From NCBI RefSeq assembly GCF_030410135.1, contig NZ_JAUGQQ010000009.1:1-64000 (forward strand): DNA of 64,000 nt, read 5' to 3'. Both the position numbers and the translations under genes were made by a program. The notes beneath the pieces were generated by a model, which did not search any database, was not told the DNA's origin, and saw only the letters and a program-made list of their open reading frames with translations. This stretch comes from Aequorivita aurantiaca. Its GTDB lineage: Bacteria; Bacteroidota; Bacteroidia; Flavobacteriales; Flavobacteriaceae. This document shows positions 35,280 to 43,673 of this stretch, in pieces; the first letter of the stretch is position 1; each line of letters begins with the position of its first letter.

Positions 35280-36614
35280 ATGAATTTTTCCTTTGTCAGC
35301 GTAAAAGCTTCCAGCAACAACATTAAAACCGCCAGATTATTACAAGTGACTATCTTAGCGGTGGAGGATGGCGATGTTATTGGGAAATTTGAGAGCTATA
35401 TAAAGCCAGTTCCCCGGTTGACATTTGCTGAAAGAAATAGTATTCCGGCCGAGTATTCAAAGATAAAATCCGCATCGGCCTTTTGTGATGTGGCAATTGA
35501 AATGATTCCCTTATTGGAAAACGGCCAGACCATTTTTGTGGACCGATTTTCGGAAAGGATATTCATCAAGAGTTTTAGGGAAATCGGATATCCCGTGGGC
35601 AGGGCGACTTATCTTTTACAACAGATTTTTAAAAAGCGCCAACCCACCACAGTGCCCTTCACCCTCCCCTATGCCCTTCAAAGCCTGAATTTGAAAATGA
35701 AATTGGACACCTGTTTAGAAGAATGCAGGGCCATGAAGCAAATATTTTTCGACCTTTTGGAGAGGAAGACCGCTGTCGCAGAAATGCCTACCCCCATTTG
35801 CCGAAGGGAGCCGCAGGTAGATTTCAGCATGCTGCCCACCACCCCGGGAGTATATTTCTTTCGGAATAAGGAAGGCGAAGTGCTTTATGTGGGCAAGGCG
35901 GTCAATATTTTAAAAAGGGTACGGAGCCATTTTTCCGCAACCCAGATTTTTGAAAGGGAATTGTGCGAACAAACCGCCTCGGTTGATTTTGAGGAGACGG
36001 GCAACGATACGCTGGCGCTACTATTGGAATCACATTATATCACTACCCTTAAACCCCCATTGAACACCAGCCAAAAGGAATTGATAAACCCTTATATCAT
36101 TACTTCCAAAATGGATAGCAAGGGTATTTTACGAGTACAATTGGTACAGAAATCCTATGTGGATAGTGAGAACGAGTTTTATTACAATCGGGAATCGGTA
36201 TTGAAGAAGATGCTGGAAGTGCAACGCAAGTTCGGGCTTTGCCGCCGATTTACGGGGATTGAAAGAAGTGCCTCCCAGTGTAGTGATAAAGAGTTTTGCC
36301 GGGGTATATGTATTGGCGATGAAGGGAAAGATATTTATAATTCGCGGGTGCAGCAAGCCCTTGATTATATAGTGAATGAAAGACCCAGTTATATTTTAAA
36401 ATTAAAAGGTCGGAATTCTTACGAATCTGCCTGCATCCTGGTGAAACAAGGAATTTACCAAGGATTTGGATTTATTGGGAATGAGGAGCAAATCAATTCC
36501 GTGGCTGATATTGAAGGATACATTAAAAAATATGCCCATAATTATTTTACTTCCAGAATTATTGATCAATATTTTTGTTCGGGGTTTAGAATGGATAATT
36601 GTTTGATTGTTTAA
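35280..36614 (+). CDS. UvrC/Cho-like GIY-YIG nuclease with degenerate DnaQ-type exonuclease domain
   Basis: The 444-residue protein has two recognisable parts. Residues 1-160 follow the DnaQ/epsilon exonuclease fold (IKPVPRLTFAERNSIPAE corresponds to the 'i.P...i......hGI' region, NGQTIFVDRFSERIF to ExoII, CLEECRAMKQIF to ExoIII), yet the first strand reads FSFVSVKASSN where active enzymes have DxE, and other acidic residues are missing. Residues 185-265 are a GIY-YIG nuclease: PGVYFFRNKEGEVLYVGKA, LKRVRSHF, the catalytic Glu in LLLESHYI and LKPPLN. The remainder resembles the Cys-containing region after GIY-YIG in Cho (FGLCRRF, CSDKEFCRGICIG). Exonuclease-GIY-YIG fusions are known from actinobacteria and Bacteroidota. 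A nicking role in excision repair is likely. Confidence 0.88.
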   Translation: MNFSFVSVKASSNNIKTARLLQVTILAVEDGDVIGKFESYIKPVPRLTFAERNSIPAEYSKIKSASAFCDVAIEMIPLLENGQTIFVDRFSERIFIKSFREIGYPVGRATYLLQQIFKKRQPTTVPFTLPYALQSLNLKMKLDTCLEECRAMKQIFFDLLERKTAVAEMPTPICRREPQVDFSMLPTTPGVYFFRNKEGEVLYVGKAVNILKRVRSHFSATQIFERELCEQTASVDFEETGNDTLALLLESHYITTLKPPLNTSQKELINPYIITSKMDSKGILRVQLVQKSYVDSENEFYYNRESVLKKMLEVQRKFGLCRRFTGIERSASQCSDKEFCRGICIGDEGKDIYNSRVQQALDYIVNERPSYILKLKGRNSYESACILVKQGIYQGFGFIGNEEQINSVADIEGYIKKYAHNYFTSRIIDQYFCSGFRMDNCLIV

Positions 36615-36660
36615 TTGTTTGATGGTTTAATTGTTGAAATGTTGAATCGATGAATCGTTG

Positions 36661-36772
36661 AGCAGTACCGTTATTGCGAGCGCAGCGTGGCAATCCCATG
36701 AGGCTGCTTTTTATCATGATTAGGAACTATACCTCGGCAGATTGCTTCAGTCGTGCCTCCTTCGCAATGACG
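36661..36772. repeat. Intergenic repeat copy 1 (about 112 bp)
   Basis: The unit starts AGCAGTACCGTTATTGCGAG and ends CGCAATGACG; its ends are inverted (CATTGCGAG near CTCGCAATG type), and GCAATCCC/AGATTGCTTCAGTCGTGCC are the conserved core. The 36615-37414 gap contains three copies plus short GATTGTTG/TTAATTGTT tracts between them and no gene. Confidence 0.85.
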
Positions 36773-36822
36773 TTTGTTTATGGATTGTTGGATTGTGGGA
36801 TTGTTTGATGGTGGGATTGTTG

Positions 36823-36933
36823 AGCAGTACCGTCATTGCGAGCGTAGCGAAGCAATCCCATGATGCTGCTTGTTCTCATGATTGAAACTACACCTCAGCA
36901 GATTGCTTCAGTCGTGTCTCCTTCGCATTGACG
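36823..36933. repeat. Intergenic repeat copy 2 (about 111 bp)
   Basis: It has the same order of motifs as copy 1: AGCAGTACCGTCATTGCGAG, GCGTAGCGAAGCAATCCC, CTCAGCAGATTGCTTCAGTC, ending CGCATTGACG. It is preceded by TGGATTGTTGGATTGTGGGA-type short repeats. Confidence 0.85.
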
Positions 36934-36983
36934 TCTGCTTATGGATTTTTGGATTGTTGGATTGTTGAATCGTTGAATTGTTG

Positions 36984-37102
36984 AGCAGTACCGTCATTGC
37001 GAGCGTAGCGAAGCAATCCCATGATGATGCTTGTTATCATGATTGAAACTACACCTCAGCAGATTGCTTCAGTCGTGCCTTTGGTCGCTCGTTCGCAATG
37101 AT
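36984..37102. repeat. Intergenic repeat copy 3 (about 119 bp)
   Basis: It is nearly identical to copy 2 over its first 90 bases, then has a longer end (TTGGTCGCTCGTTCGCAATG). This copy restores the complement of the left end CATTGCGAGCG, which supports a palindromic, possibly transposable unit of the MITE/REP kind. Confidence 0.82.
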
Positions 37103-37414
37103 ATCTGCTTATGGATTTTTCCTTTTTAAACCTATTTAAAGATTGAAAATTAGCCCAGCTGCCAACAATTTATAAACGCAATATCGGTTTGAGTGTAAAC
37201 TTGAACCGTTTTTTATTTTAATTCAATAACTTGTAGCCTAAAATAAAATGGATTTCAAATCGATACTTCCTTTATAATATACCATACTATTGGAAAATTT
37301 AATAGAAACAAAACACGTCTAATCTCACCGATTATTTTCTAATAACTACACAAATAAAGCAGAGCTTTTATTAACTCAAGCCTCAAAATTACACTCAAAA
37401 ACATCTTGACATTT

Positions 37415-40400
37415 ATGGCTAAAATTATTTTTTTCATTTCTCTAGTTCTACTCTTGTTTTCGAAAATTGCCATTGCACAGCCTGGTAATTTTTACAATTA
37501 TTCAAGTGGTACAGATAGTATTTTTTTGAAAAAGAAATTAGTTGTCAGAAATGCTTCTAAGGATACGTTAGAAATTGCGGCATTAAAAAATGGCAAAAAA
37601 CACGGAAAACAAACCTTGTTCTACAACAATGGAGAGGTACAGCGAATATCAAATTTTAAAAATGGATTGCTCAACGGAAAAGTAGAATACTTTGCACAAG
37701 GTAATGAAGCTTTGATTCGACTTGAACATTTCAAAGCATTTCCGAAAGAAGGTATATCAAAATTACACGGTGTGTATAAAAGTTTTGACTCTAATGGCAA
37801 TCTCGCCGAATTTACCCATTATAAAAATGGCATCAAAAATGGAAAATACGAATTATACCACAACAATGGAAAACTAAGGGAAAAGGGAACATATGAGGAC
37901 AACCTAAATATTGGCAACAAACGCTCTTTTACTGCTGATAGCAAATTGCTCCGAGATGAAAATTATATTATTATCGACAATCCCAAATACATTGAGCCTT
38001 CCAAAGAAACAAACGCCATAAGCGAAGACATTAAAAGAATTCCAAAAGAACCCAAAAAACTTTCTGTATTACACGGTAAAGTAAAATATTATGATTTCAA
38101 TGGAAATATTTCAGCAGATTTCACCTTCAAAAACGGAAAAAAAGATGGCTTAAACAAAGAATATCACCAGGATAATAACAATACCTTAAAATCGGAAGTG
38201 GTTTTTAAAGAAGGATTGGAACACGGAACTTATGTTCATTACCGTTCAAATGGAAATTTAGAGAGAAAAGGGATCTATTATCGTGAGATTGCAGTTGGCG
38301 ATACGATTCTTCAAAATGTGTATGACGGCACCATTGAAGTTTACCAAGAAAACGGAAAAAGACACCGTATAGAAAATTGGAAGAACTTTAAAAAGAACGG
38401 CGTTCAGGAAAATTATTATTATAAATCGGGCGAGTTATCTGAGCGTTCTTATATTATTGACAACCTATTGAGCGGAACTGTCGAGCGTTTTGACAAAGAA
38501 GGGAACAAAACGTATGAAGCTTTTCACGAAATTGTGGAGAAAGAAGGAAAAAATGTCTCCCAGCAAATAGGAACTGAAACCTATTGGGAAAAGAACAAAA
38601 TAAAAACTATCGTTGAATGGAAAGATGGAATGCAAAATGGAGTAACTAAAACTTATTATGCAAATGGACAGCTGGAAAAAATAATGCATTTTGAAAACGG
38701 AAAACTGCACGGTTCTTACCAAACATTTAATGAAAATGGGCAGCTGACAGAGGATTACAATAAACATATTTGGGCTGGAACAGGAAATTCTGAAAATGTG
38801 GGTTGGAACACAGTTTATGATGAATCAGGAACTATTACACGAAAGTTTTATGCAGACGAAACAGGAAAAAACCTTATAGAACACAATTTTGAAAATGGAA
38901 AACGAAAGGAAATGGGTGTCAACAATATATTCAAATTGACTTTTTCCGAATCACATCAACTAAATTCCGTTCATTGGTTACATTGGGCTGGATCCTCATT
39001 AGGTTTTGATTTGTTCAGCAACCAACAAGTACGACGAGTCCAATTTTCAATGGATAAACTTCCTGCTTTAACTGCAAATTTCGCTTCTAACGGTGATGTG
39101 GTTCAAATAGTGGACGCAACCGGAAAACGTATTGAAAACAAAACAGCGATTGAAACAGCTGAAAAAATTGTTCAACAATACAACCCAAAATGGAAAGATA
39201 AAAAACTGGCTTCTGACGATTTCCCGGATGGAAAATACCAATGGAAATATGCTGACGGCTCTGCGTTCTTTGAACTGGAATTTAAAGATGATCTGTCGCA
39301 CGGACAATGGATGTTGCACAACCCGATTATTAAAGACACCCTTTTTTATGGCGAGTTTCACAAAGGATTTCCCGTTGGAAGTTTAGTTAGAAAAAAAATA
39401 GATGGTACTCTTGAATTACGACAAGAATATTATCCGAACCACCATTTGAAAGAAAGTTACAGGTATGATAATGACGGAATGATTAGCAATGTTACAAAAA
39501 ACGATACGCTTGGTAAGCAGACTTTTTCCGAAGAATATTATGAAGGCGGAATTATTAAAAATAGAAATTTCCATACTTCGAGCAGCTACATACACTTTTC
39601 CGCAAAAGGCGATACTATAGGATATCGATTGTTAGCACCCAGTAAAGATTCCATAATAATCAGGCGACAGTTTTATGATGATAACAAGTTGAAATCTGAC
39701 AGGCAGTACAACTTGACAACAGGCGGTGGCTATGTAAAAACCTATTTTGAAAATGGGCAGATTCAGACTTCACACCAATTGAATAATGATAAGCCACACG
39801 GCGTTTATCAAAAATATAGCGAAAGCGGAACATTACTCACATCAGGTAATTTTAAGGATGGGGAACGACACGGAAAATGGATAAATTACAACGAAAACGG
39901 AAAAGAAGAAATTTCGTATTTCAAGGACGGTGAGATTTCCATTGAGGATATTGCTGAAACTGAAAATGCCGAAAGCAGCTGCAGATGTTATGACACTTCG
40001 TTGGCAGGAGGTAAAATAGGGTTTGCCAATTTGTTAAACTACTTTGCTGATTACAAGTCCATAAAACCCTATATTCCAAAAAGTATATTTCCAGTAAACG
40101 CTTGGAATTACGACAAAATATTCTACGTAAACCTTAATACCCATAACGACAGAAGAAGTGGTGCTACAAATTTAAAACTCTTGTTATTTAATGATTTTTC
40201 TTTTTATTACCCAACAAAAAACCACCTTAATATAACCCTGAACCCTTGTAAAACAGAAGGATATATTGGCAATATAGATGCAAATGTGAGTTACAACTTT
40301 GAAAGCAAAGAAGTAATGTACGCCCAATTAAGCCCCAAAAGAATTTCAGTAGGTTTGGAAAACAATCCGTTGGGCGATGCCAAGGATAAAAGTGTTTATA

Positions 40401-40888
40401 CCGCTTATTTTGATACCGATTATATGAATTTCAATGCAAGTGGGATAGAATCCATCCATTTCTCAAAAGAGAAAAATGAGTGTTATCCGTTGGGGATTAT
40501 CAACGATTTTATGGAAATAAAAATTGAAACCGCAAATTTAGAAATTCAGCCGCACAACAGATTATCCAATGCAGGTGTTCCACTTTTGGCGAGTGAAACA
40601 AATCAATTTTACGGATTGGAAATCAATGCTGCAGCTATCAGTTTTATGGTTGATGCGATAAAAGTTGAAGCCTCATGCGATAAAATACTTGCCGGCGCTA
40701 ATTATGTTGCGGGTAGACTATCTGTGGGTGGAAATCTGACCAAGGAAGATGAATTTACACTTGCAGACGGAAAGGGGCTTATCAATATTAAAAACCTCCA
40801 AAAGACATTAGAACAAAATGGTTTTTACCGAGTGAAAACAGAAGTAATTGAAAACAGACTAATGATTGAATTTTATGCAGAAAAATAA
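37415..40888 (+). CDS. Giant exported MORN/YwqK-repeat protein
   Basis: A frame opens at TTG 37406, but ATG at 37415 starts a good signal peptide (MAKIIFFISLVLLLFSKIAIAQ), giving 1157 residues. From residue about 45 to 850 there are many copies of a 22-24 residue MORN-like unit: KNGKKHGKQTLFYNNGEVQR, KNGLLNGKVEYF, YKNGIKNGKYELYHNNGKL, ENGKLHGSYQTFNENGQL and FKDGERHGKWINYNENGKE. This is the repeat annotated as 'YwqK family antitoxin', a name based on a Bacillus gene; no toxin partner is evident here. The C-terminal 300 residues start with SSCRCYDTS and are an unrecognised domain. The gene is AT-richer than its left neighbours. A second exported protein follows 1 bp later, so the two probably act together at the cell surface. 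Confidence 0.88.
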   Translation: MAKIIFFISLVLLLFSKIAIAQPGNFYNYSSGTDSIFLKKKLVVRNASKDTLEIAALKNGKKHGKQTLFYNNGEVQRISNFKNGLLNGKVEYFAQGNEALIRLEHFKAFPKEGISKLHGVYKSFDSNGNLAEFTHYKNGIKNGKYELYHNNGKLREKGTYEDNLNIGNKRSFTADSKLLRDENYIIIDNPKYIEPSKETNAISEDIKRIPKEPKKLSVLHGKVKYYDFNGNISADFTFKNGKKDGLNKEYHQDNNNTLKSEVVFKEGLEHGTYVHYRSNGNLERKGIYYREIAVGDTILQNVYDGTIEVYQENGKRHRIENWKNFKKNGVQENYYYKSGELSERSYIIDNLLSGTVERFDKEGNKTYEAFHEIVEKEGKNVSQQIGTETYWEKNKIKTIVEWKDGMQNGVTKTYYANGQLEKIMHFENGKLHGSYQTFNENGQLTEDYNKHIWAGTGNSENVGWNTVYDESGTITRKFYADETGKNLIEHNFENGKRKEMGVNNIFKLTFSESHQLNSVHWLHWAGSSLGFDLFSNQQVRRVQFSMDKLPALTANFASNGDVVQIVDATGKRIENKTAIETAEKIVQQYNPKWKDKKLASDDFPDGKYQWKYADGSAFFELEFKDDLSHGQWMLHNPIIKDTLFYGEFHKGFPVGSLVRKKIDGTLELRQEYYPNHHLKESYRYDNDGMISNVTKNDTLGKQTFSEEYYEGGIIKNRNFHTSSSYIHFSAKGDTIGYRLLAPSKDSIIIRRQFYDDNKLKSDRQYNLTTGGGYVKTYFENGQIQTSHQLNNDKPHGVYQKYSESGTLLTSGNFKDGERHGKWINYNENGKEEISYFKDGEISIEDIAETENAESSCRCYDTSLAGGKIGFANLLNYFADYKSIKPYIPKSIFPVNAWNYDKIFYVNLNTHNDRRSGATNLKLLLFNDFSFYYPTKNHLNITLNPCKTEGYIGNIDANVSYNFESKEVMYAQLSPKRISVGLENNPLGDAKDKSVYTAYFDTDYMNFNASGIESIHFSKEKNECYPLGIINDFMEIKIETANLEIQPHNRLSNAGVPLLASETNQFYGLEINAAAISFMVDAIKVEASCDKILAGANYVAGRLSVGGNLTKEDEFTLADGKGLINIKNLQKTLEQNGFYRVKTEVIENRLMIEFYAEK

Positions 40889-40889
40889 T

Positions 40890-42620
40890 ATGAAAAAATC
40901 ATTGTACATACTGCTTACTATTATTTTTTACCACCTATCAGGAAATGCTCAGGTTGTTGATGTTTTTCAAAATAAAGAATATGAGTATTCTACTTATGTT
41001 TTAGAGGCTACATCAAATAAAGAATATGCTCCATCTAAGTTGGAAATTTATCAGGATAAGAATAAAGAGGAAAACAAAAATTGGCAAAACATAGAAAGCC
41101 AATTAAATACGATTGCTTTGCAACAAATTGAGAATGAAATAGCTTTCTTTCAATTGCATACCAAAGCGGTAAATTACCTAAAACAGTTAGAAGAGTTAAA
41201 AAGACTTGAAAATCCGCGTCACGAAGGTTCAAAATTCAATCCCTCATTTAAGAACCTGAAAATTAATTTGGTGAGCGTTGTGAATAATCGGGGTGTTTAC
41301 TTTATTCAATATAACTTTGATGATGTTCACGTAAAGAATTATTATTTAGCAGATTATCAAAATAATAAAGTAATAGAAATAAATGAAGCTCCCAATGTAA
41401 GGCAACAGGAAGCATTAAAAAAAAGTACGTTATCCAGACTTACGGCTCTGTATCTTTTGCAAACAAAAAAATTGGAGGTAAGTAATGTAGAAAGAATAAG
41501 GGCAACACAGTCCGAAGAGGAAAAGCTGCCAGATTTTTCTAATCGTGTTGATTATTCCGAAGCATTGGTTTACCCGTATTTCTCAGGATTAATGATAGAG
41601 TTTCCTGCCAATTCAAAATCATCCGGAATTTTTGACAATAAAGCTTTCAGAGTATTAGTGACCGGAAAAGAGCTCACTGAGGTACTGGATGTTTTTCCGG
41701 ATTTTAAACCAATTTTCAGGCAACCATTAAAACATCCCACTAAATCTGTAATCGAGATATTAAATAATGACCAAAACTTTGATTTATCAAGATTTAGCAG
41801 AGCACCGAAAGAATTACAGCTGTTAGAAAGTTTGCCTCTTTCCCAAACCGATAAAAAGCCTTTTTCATTAACGATAAGTAACTATCAGAAAAGCGATACC
41901 ATAAAAAAGTTTATAGGAGCTAAAAAATTTCTCTTTGATGAAAACGGTACTATCTTAAGAATAGAAGAACGAAACGACAGAAATGATATAGCACGAGAAG
42001 AAAAATATTCATACAACGAAAGTAATCAGCTAACCGATATTCGAATTTTAGGCTATGGCAACAATCTGAAACTCCAAAATTATGATAATGACCTATTAAG
42101 CTACGTTCAAACTATAGAGATTGAAGACTACCAAAATGCTTATGGCAAAGAACTTAGGGACTTAAATATTCACGAACAGCATTTTGCGTATAATACTAAT
42201 TACCGTTACGTTTTAGAGTTTAATGTTGTTGGGGATTTTGACCAATACAGAACAATACAAAGCAGACATATTGCTGACAATGGATACTGCACTTACAATT
42301 TTTGTTTACTCACCAATAACGATGGACAGGTTATTGCCGTGAAGAAAAACACAGGTTCGCCCATGGATATATTATTAAATTCAAAAGGTCAACCAATAGA
42401 AAGCTACTTGGATAACAATAGGCATCATCATAAATTTACATACGATGATAGTGATCGAATTAAAACATTTTCTACAATTTCCGACCGAAGAAACACAAAT
42501 TTTAATGAATATCAATATCATGGGAATATCGAAAAACCAGTTACCATTACCGAGACAAAATCAGATCATTCCACTACTATACTAATTCAAGAATATGAAA
42601 TTGCATTTTGGGAGGATTGA
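40890..42620 (+). CDS. Exported protein of unknown function, partner of the MORN-repeat protein
   Basis: The ATG at 40890 lies just after the stop of the previous gene and gives MKKSLYILLTIIFYHLSGNAQ, a clean signal peptide; an in-frame upstream TTG (40866) would destroy it. The 576-residue protein is not one I recognise. Residues 30-150 are helical and Glu/Lys-rich. The last 200 residues have YD/RHS-like strand phrases such as IGAKKFLFDENGTILRIEE, EKYSYNESNQLTDIRI, LNSKGQPIESYLDNN and HKFTYDDSDRIKTF, similar to repeats in other surface proteins. The 1-bp spacing to the MORN gene means the two are co-translated. Low GC is shared by both, consistent with acquisition as a pair. Confidence 0.8.
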   Translation: MKKSLYILLTIIFYHLSGNAQVVDVFQNKEYEYSTYVLEATSNKEYAPSKLEIYQDKNKEENKNWQNIESQLNTIALQQIENEIAFFQLHTKAVNYLKQLEELKRLENPRHEGSKFNPSFKNLKINLVSVVNNRGVYFIQYNFDDVHVKNYYLADYQNNKVIEINEAPNVRQQEALKKSTLSRLTALYLLQTKKLEVSNVERIRATQSEEEKLPDFSNRVDYSEALVYPYFSGLMIEFPANSKSSGIFDNKAFRVLVTGKELTEVLDVFPDFKPIFRQPLKHPTKSVIEILNNDQNFDLSRFSRAPKELQLLESLPLSQTDKKPFSLTISNYQKSDTIKKFIGAKKFLFDENGTILRIEERNDRNDIAREEKYSYNESNQLTDIRILGYGNNLKLQNYDNDLLSYVQTIEIEDYQNAYGKELRDLNIHEQHFAYNTNYRYVLEFNVVGDFDQYRTIQSRHIADNGYCTYNFCLLTNNDGQVIAVKKNTGSPMDILLNSKGQPIESYLDNNRHHHKFTYDDSDRIKTFSTISDRRNTNFNEYQYHGNIEKPVTITETKSDHSTTILIQEYEIAFWED

Positions 42621-42732
42621 AATAGTCACCACCCAAACAGATATTTATAAATGTGACGCTTAAATTTTACGAATGAGGTTTAATGATAGAAGCAACATCG
42701 GCAAATCGACTTCCTTCCCGATTAATTAAAAA

Positions 42733-42755
42733 AGCCCTTTTGGGGCTCTTTTATT
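42733..42755 (+). terminator. Intrinsic terminator after the MORN operon
   Basis: AGCCC/GGGCT form a short GC stem with a loop of five T/G bases, preceded by A residues and followed by TCTTTTATT. It is short but in the right place after the 576-residue gene and before the convergent cupin gene. Confidence 0.65.
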
Positions 42756-42822
42756 GTGGAAAATAGTAGTAGGAATTTATTATTTATTCCTTTCATTTTT
42801 TGGAATCCAGCATAAAGGAGCG

Positions 42823-43239
42823 TCAGTCGAATGTAAACTCTTCTTTTTCTTCAATTGCCAATGTCAACAGGAAAAAACTACTGGTTAGTGCGATTATGCT
42901 ATATGGAATATTATTCTGCAAGGCCACCATTTGGCCTTTTTTCAATTTGGAGTTTTGCTTGTCTGTTAGTACTTCTATGAGACCCTCCAATACCTGTACA
43001 CTCAGCACTCCGTTTGATCTATGAGGTTTTAATGCAGCGTTTTGATGAAGGCCCATAAGAACAATTCGAAGGCTGTCTGACTTGAAAAGGGTAATGGAAT
43101 TCCTATCGCTGTCCTTCCATGATACCTCCCCTTTTAATTGTTCTATCAAAGCGATTAAGTCCATTTCCACCAAGGGGGCGTTTAATAGCCGGTTTCCCTC
43201 TGGGCGTTGGGGAGTAGCGTCATTAGCTTTGTATTCCAC
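42823..43239 (-). CDS. Cupin-domain protein
   Basis: A 138-residue single-domain cupin. The motif pair is partly visible: LHQNAALKPHRSNGVLSVQVLEGLIEVL (cupin motif 1, with the His in PH and a Glu) and LKKGQMVALQNNIPYSIIAL (motif 2, where the usual His after P is replaced by Tyr). Loss of that His suggests weak or no metal binding. The N-terminus ATPQRPEGNRLLNAPLVEMDL is typical of small cytoplasmic cupins of Bacteroidota, often near stress genes. It is followed on the same strand by a 43-residue basic protein gene upstream at 43300. Confidence 0.85.
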   Translation of the reverse strand: MEYKANDATPQRPEGNRLLNAPLVEMDLIALIEQLKGEVSWKDSDRNSITLFKSDSLRIVLMGLHQNAALKPHRSNGVLSVQVLEGLIEVLTDKQNSKLKKGQMVALQNNIPYSIIALTSSFFLLTLAIEEKEEFTFD

Positions 43240-43299
43240 GATAAGTTAATTTATTATTTTATTTCTATATCAAAACGTAAAAATGCCACAACAGGCATA

Positions 43300-43431
43300 T
43301 TAATCTCCTTTTGTATGTTTATGCGGTTTTAGCGAAGGCGTGTTACCTGGAGATTTCTTATTGTCACGTTGACGTTTGTCTGGCTTGCCCGTGGACTCTG
43401 CAGTTTTCTTTGGACCTGGTTTAATTCCCAT
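43300..43431 (-). CDS. Small basic protein, 43 aa
   Basis: ATG at 43431 (minus strand) opens a 44-codon frame ending TAA at 43300. The product starts MGIKPGPKKTAESTGKPDK and ends PSLKPHKHTKGD. It is Lys/Pro/Gly-rich, very basic and without hydrophobic segments. Its wobble positions and length look like those of the unannotated small basic proteins common in this group. It lies 60 bp upstream of the cupin gene on the same strand and may be co-transcribed. Nucleic-acid binding is possible from charge alone. Confidence 0.55.
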   Translation of the reverse strand: MGIKPGPKKTAESTGKPDKRQRDNKKSPGNTPSLKPHKHTKGD

Positions 43432-43612
43432 AACATTTGGTTTTAGTTATTAATAATTTTAATTACAAGTTCTAAAATTTTAGGGGATGTGGTTGCTAAA
43501 ATTTTGTAAAAGTTTCAGGTTTATTTATTCCCCCAAACTAGGAGATTGTTGACGAAGGAGTGATTATAGTGCAATGGGCAGGTAGCTATTGGCTGTTAGC
43601 GATAGTAATGGA

Positions 43613-43641
43613 ACCGCCACTTCTAAATGGAAAGTGGCGGT
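43613..43641 (-). terminator. GC-rich hairpin downstream of the alcohol dehydrogenase gene
   Basis: A perfect 10-bp stem ACCGCCACTT/AAGTGGCGGT with a 9-base loop lies 32 bp past the dehydrogenase stop codon. It lacks a U run, so it is a hairpin that may act as transcript end or 3' stabiliser. Confidence 0.55.
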
Positions 43642-43673
43642 GTATCATAAAATTAGTTTATAATGGTTGATGC

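Noticed and set aside
35280-35760. Active DnaQ-type exonuclease
   Set aside because: The DxE strand reads FVSVKAS, so the catalytic acids are absent.
36661-37102. Possible CRISPR array
   Set aside because: Units are about 110 bp, palindromic at the ends, and the material between them is itself repetitive.
37406-40888. TTG start for the MORN protein (likewise TTG at 40866 and 46740 for later genes)
   Set aside because: In each case the next ATG in frame gives a clean signal peptide, and in one case the TTG lies within the preceding gene.
37415-40888. YwqK-type antitoxin of a toxin-antitoxin pair
   Set aside because: The protein is exported and very large, and its partner also has a signal peptide; no toxin fold was seen.
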